A stretch of 64,000 nucleotides of DNA from SM23-73-3 sp964580215 (GTDB lineage: Bacteria; Zixibacteria; MSB-5A5; SM1-73): contig CAZOJT010000003.1 of assembly GCA_964580215.1 (NCBI GenBank), forward strand, positions 62,001-126,000, in the 5' to 3' direction. Made by a program: the position numbers and the translations under genes. Positions 60,579 through 64,000 of the stretch are shown here, one piece after another; position 1 is the stretch's first letter, and every line of letters starts with the position of its first letter. Under the pieces are notes generated by a model that worked only from the letters and a program-made list of their open reading frames with translations, ran no database searches and was not told the DNA's origin.

Positions 60579-63050
60579 TTATATCCGGATGGCACGGCTA
60601 ACCACGAAACTGGCGATGAACTCTTTTAAGATTTTGCTTATCTCCTCCGCATCCTGATACCTCTCCTCTGGTATTTTCGCCATAGCCTTGGCTACAACCC
60701 GATCGAATACTAAAGGAGTTTTTTCGTTTATGCTGGACGGGGCCGAAGGATGGTGATTCAAAATACGATACATAAGCGAACTGATGTTTTCTCCGTAAAA
60801 AGGCTTCTGCCTGGTGAGAAGCTCGTAGATCACCACTCCTAAAGAAAAGATATCGGACCTTTTATCTGCCGGCCTCCCCTCTAACTGCTCTGGGGAGATG
60901 TAACGTGGGGTGCCCAATGTTACGTTACTTTGGGTCAAGGAAGTCGTCTCCAATCGGGCGATTCCAAAATCCATAACCTTTACATGAAAATCTTCTAAAA
61001 GCATGATGTTGGCTGGTTTGATATCCCTATGCACGATACCGTGGTGATGAGCGTAGCTTAACGCCTCGCATGTCTGAATGATAATTTTGGCAACGATCCT
61101 GTAATTTAGTTCTCCCTTTTTCTTGATGAAATCTTCCAGGGTATAACCTGAAAGATATTCCATGGCTATATAGTGCAGACCCCCTTCCTCTCCCACATCA
61201 TAGATGGTCACTATGTTTGGATGAGAAAGTTTGCCAGCCGCCTTGGCTTCCCGAATCAGTCTCTCCTTAAGCTCAGAGATTTCAGCCGGAGAAAGGGCGA
61301 AATCCCATCTTATGGTCTTAAGAGCAACTGATCTGTCTATCGCCGGATCCAATCCCTTATATACCGTCCCCATTCCACCCTTTCCTAAAAGCTGGATGAT
61401 CTTATAACGACCAAACTGAGAAAGAGAAGGAGATTTTCCTGCAGGGGGAGGAGTAACGCTTTCATCTGAGGGAGTCGGAGAGATCGGGGTCTCAGGAGAT
61501 GCAACGGTTTGATCTGCAGGTACGCCAGTTGTAGGGGTGGATGAAGGTGGTGATTCTGCTTTCTCTCTTCCATCACTTCCTCTTGGCTCAGTTGTCTCTG
61601 AATATATTTGCTCCGTTTTTTCGCGGATTGATTCCTTACTCACCCTTTGGATGGAAACGTCCACCTTTCTCTCTGATGGTTCTTTTCCAGTTTGCTTTTG
61701 ATCTCGATCTGTGTGGAGTTCCACCTTTGCACTTTCCATCTCCAATCTCTCTTCTTCAGCTTCCTTCCTTCTCATCGCTTTAGGTTTGATGGTGGGGGCG
61801 GCGATCAGGAAAAGCAAAAGTTCCAGGATGGGATAGATAGGCTTGGTCAGAATCCCAAATGAGGAGAAAAGAATGTAATTGAGATTGAATACCACAAACA
61901 AAAACACCAGAAGAATTACTATTCGATAAGTCAAAGATACATTGGGAAGCACCAGAGCACAGAAGATTCCAATTAAGATCAAAATCAAAACATTCCAAAA
62001 GGGAGAAAGATGTCTTAGAAAATCGTGGTGTAAGATGTTCTCGGTGACAGTGGCAATCCTTTCCACCTCATTTATTTCCCTAAACGTGGGGACCTTAACC
62101 CAGGTCCTGGACTCGGTTGAGGTCAAACCCACCAATACCACCTTCTGTGTGAATATCTTGGGATCCACTTCACCGGTTAGAACTTCCATAGCCGAAACCC
62201 GCTGGAAACTCAAATTCGGTCCCCGATAATTCAAAAGCATTCGATGGCTTTTATCCATGGGAATGGTAATGTCTCCTACAACCAGCCCCCCCTCCCGTTT
62301 GGGTTTGATTTGACTTGGATTGATTTTCAGATACCTGCTGGCTAATTGCAAACCAAATGATGGATATAAATATCCGTCATAATTGATCAAAAGTGGCTCT
62401 TTTCTGATCAATCCATCTGCATCATAGTCAATATTAATATGACCAAAACCGTGGGATGACTTAATCAGGAGGTGGCTGGGATAATATATCTGTCTGGCAC
62501 ACACAAGAGAGGACGTGGCTTTGCTTAAATTTCCGGCGCCGCCGATGGCAGATTTCTTAATGGGGTCCGGGGCTGGTGCAGGTGTTATCCCCACATCCGA
62601 AAGACTGAAATAGATGGGAAGAAACACATTGCCGGCGGCATAAATCTCTTCGGCTAAAATGTCTGTCCGACCGGAGGTGTCCTCCTCGATCTGCTCCGGA
62701 AGAAATATGTCCAGCCCTACTACCTTGGGAGAACCCTGTGAAATGGCAAATATCAGTTGAGCCAACACATCCCTGGGCCAGGGCCACCGACCTATATGAT
62801 CTACAGATCTGTCGTCAATCCCCACGATGATGATGTCTTTTGGAGGTGTATCAATCTTTCCTCTCAGCTTAAACATTCCATCCTGCATCTGCGTAGCTTG
62901 TTTCTCCAGAAAGCCATACTTTCCCCCATACAAAGAGATGACCAGAATGGTTATCAAAACATATAGGATTAGCCCCGAAAATTTTTTCAACACATTTGTA
63001 GGAATAAATTTTAGGTTGTGAATCCGAGTATCTTTTTTTGATTCTCCCAC
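60579..63050 (-). CDS. CHASE2-domain membrane serine/threonine protein kinase
   Basis: 823 residues. An N-terminal helix (~24-43), an extracytoplasmic CHASE2 sensor domain (~55-340; 'DIIIVGIDDRSVDHIGRWPWPRDV' in part: GIDDRSVDHIGRWPWPRD), three helices (~345-420), a long Pro/Ser/Thr/Glu-rich linker (~425-545), and a C-terminal Hanks-type kinase (551-815). The kinase has GKGGMGTVY, VALK, 'HGIVHRDIKPANIML' and 'DFGIAR', all catalytic residues present. Sensor first and kinase last is the reverse of most bacterial PASTA-type kinases. GTG start with GGAAAG upstream. Confidence 0.92.
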   Translation of the reverse strand: MGESKKDTRIHNLKFIPTNVLKKFSGLILYVLITILVISLYGGKYGFLEKQATQMQDGMFKLRGKIDTPPKDIIIVGIDDRSVDHIGRWPWPRDVLAQLIFAISQGSPKVVGLDIFLPEQIEEDTSGRTDILAEEIYAAGNVFLPIYFSLSDVGITPAPAPDPIKKSAIGGAGNLSKATSSLVCARQIYYPSHLLIKSSHGFGHINIDYDADGLIRKEPLLINYDGYLYPSFGLQLASRYLKINPSQIKPKREGGLVVGDITIPMDKSHRMLLNYRGPNLSFQRVSAMEVLTGEVDPKIFTQKVVLVGLTSTESRTWVKVPTFREINEVERIATVTENILHHDFLRHLSPFWNVLILILIGIFCALVLPNVSLTYRIVILLVFLFVVFNLNYILFSSFGILTKPIYPILELLLFLIAAPTIKPKAMRRKEAEEERLEMESAKVELHTDRDQKQTGKEPSERKVDVSIQRVSKESIREKTEQIYSETTEPRGSDGREKAESPPSSTPTTGVPADQTVASPETPISPTPSDESVTPPPAGKSPSLSQFGRYKIIQLLGKGGMGTVYKGLDPAIDRSVALKTIRWDFALSPAEISELKERLIREAKAAGKLSHPNIVTIYDVGEEGGLHYIAMEYLSGYTLEDFIKKKGELNYRIVAKIIIQTCEALSYAHHHGIVHRDIKPANIMLLEDFHVKVMDFGIARLETTSLTQSNVTLGTPRYISPEQLEGRPADKRSDIFSLGVVIYELLTRQKPFYGENISSLMYRILNHHPSAPSSINEKTPLVFDRVVAKAMAKIPEERYQDAEEISKILKEFIASFVVSRAIRI

Positions 63051-63283
63051 CGAAGCTTTCCCTTTCTTAATGAAACATGAGTAAGCTAAGATGATTCCCT
63101 AAGGTTTTCCGTCCGGCCAAGTTTAAGTCAACAGAATCCTATTAAAAGACTTGGTTAGCCAGCCAACCGAGGACCTGAAAAAGGCCTTCTTTTAGTAATC
63201 GATACAAGAATGCGTGCTGAAGCCCGGCAGTAATGCCCCCTAAATAAAACCTCTTTCAAATTTGAAAAACAGTTTTGATCTAA
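63051..63283. other. Short gap upstream of the kinase gene
   Basis: 233 bases between the metallophosphoesterase stop and the kinase start; no clear gene, palindrome or promoter recognised. Confidence 0.5.
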
Positions 63284-64000
63284 CTACCTTCCCACAGCCA
63301 GCCGATCAATAAGAAATTGGGGTAACCCCCACTTTTTCATCTTCGCTTGGGTCTTTTTGAAATCGTAAGGAAGCCTCTTCAAAGTGGCTATCTTCTCTTC
63401 TGTGTTGTAGATCAAATAACAGGCCTGATTGGACCCGTCTCGTGGCTGTCCCACCGAACCGATATTTATGATATATTTGAATCCCTTTTCTATCTTGGCC
63501 CAGGTCTCATCATGCAAAAAGCAATGCCTCCCATCATATTTTTTGATGATGACCGGAAAATGTGAATGTCCTATGATGCAGACCTGCTTATTAAAAAAGT
63601 TAAAGTTCTCCTCGGCGTCATCTAAATCCAGGATATAATTCCATTCCTGCGGCTCCTTGGGGGTAGAATGAACTAAATAGGACTGATCAAATCTGTGGTC
63701 CATGATGAAGCGGGATAGGATCTTTAAGCTTTTCTCGGTTAGGACGCTTTTGGTCCACTCCATGGATTTTTGTGCATATTCATTGAACAGATTAGTCTCT
63801 ATCAATCCCAATGCGGCATAATCATGGTTTCCCATCAATTTCACATCCGCCATCTGATCAATTAAGGAGGCGCATTCGTTGGGATCAGGTCCATATCCCA
63901 CCGCATCACCCAAAAAGAACACCTTATCCAGTTTTTCCTTTTGGAAGTCTGCCACCACTACCTTCAAAGCTTCCAGATTGGAATGGACGTCTGAGAAGAA
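63284..64000 (-). CDS. Metallophosphoesterase, YfcE-like (5' end outside window)
   Basis: The frame stays open to the window edge, so the N-terminus is cut. The visible part (239 residues) begins FFSDVHSNLEALKVV, the first metal motif (DxH), followed by 'VFFLGDAVGYGPDPNECA' (GDxVGYGPxP), 'KLMGNHDYAAL' (GNHD), 'HSTPKEPQEW' and 'IIGHSHFPV'. Only a few N-terminal residues are probably missing. This 'GDAVGYGPDPNEC' form belongs to the ~240-residue bacterial phosphoesterases; substrate unknown. A TTG at 63967 in the frame is internal, not the start. Confidence 0.9.
   Translation of the reverse strand, partial: FFSDVHSNLEALKVVVADFQKEKLDKVFFLGDAVGYGPDPNECASLIDQMADVKLMGNHDYAALGLIETNLFNEYAQKSMEWTKSVLTEKSLKILSRFIMDHRFDQSYLVHSTPKEPQEWNYILDLDDAEENFNFFNKQVCIIGHSHFPVIIKKYDGRHCFLHDETWAKIEKGFKYIINIGSVGQPRDGSNQACYLIYNTEEKIATLKRLPYDFKKTQAKMKKWGLPQFLIDRLAVGR

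Overview
The window most likely comes from an uncultured Gram-negative-type bacterium of the FCB/Zixibacteria sort. This is inferred from a dockerin-like repeat of the form LYLINYLYK-GPPP in a secreted protease, a lapA-lapB pair, a LolC/E-type permease, lipoproteins with lipoboxes, an MltD-like transglycosylase, and very many short palindromic repeats between genes. No 16S rRNA gene is present, so the phylum is not proven. Nearly all genes from 1.8 to 43.2 kb lie on the minus strand.

Layout. 0-2.4 kb: end of a probable glycoside hydrolase, a DUF4870-like membrane protein, a RAYT transposase with REP-type ends and two of its short derivatives, and an RDD membrane protein. 2.5-10.1 kb: leuS, a beta-helix lipoprotein, a frameshifted DUF2283 gene, asnS, a holin-like membrane protein and a polysaccharide deacetylase. 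10.1-24.5 kb (read right to left): a membrane coiled-coil protein, proS, a terminator, then the classical rimP-nusA-infB-DUF503-rbfA-nrnA-truB-ribF-rpsO-pnp transcription/translation operon and an M16 protease. 24.8-33 kb: mutL, miaA, an MltD-like LysM lipoprotein, sppA, an FmdB zinc ribbon, an HU protein, a 31-residue COX24-like protein, a phosphodiesterase and tRNA-Arg(CCG). 33-43.2 kb: a four-helix-bundle protein, two TPR proteins, mutS and lapA-lapB-TPR. 43.7-45.3 kb: a secreted subtilase with dockerin. 45.4-50 kb: a compact restriction-modification island (methylase, GNAT, TdeIII-like nuclease) directly behind a LolC/E permease. 50-54 kb: lysS and an S9 peptidase. 55.2-60 kb: an uncharacterised five-gene membrane cluster on the plus strand, with a DUF6754 protein and a SpoIIE-type phosphatase. 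60.6-64 kb: a CHASE2-Ser/Thr kinase and a metallophosphoesterase cut by the window edge.

Two themes stand out. First, the DUF6754 membrane cluster has no known function that I can name and is the best candidate for an undescribed system; a SpoIIE phosphatase sits inside it and a membrane Ser/Thr kinase converges on it. Second, four loci show a diverged copy ('echo') of the end of a neighbouring gene on the far side of an inserted segment: the 3' end of the LolC/E gene around the R-M island, the 3' end of the second membrane-cluster gene around the phosphatase gene, the 5' end of the four-helix-bundle gene around a TPR gene, and the 5' end of mutL around a palindromic element. This suggests repeated insertion by recombination that restores the gene end, or strain-variant misassembly. 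Small palindromes with the core CCCGCC-TTT-GGCGGG recur at least eleven times, and related forms sit inside coding sequence.
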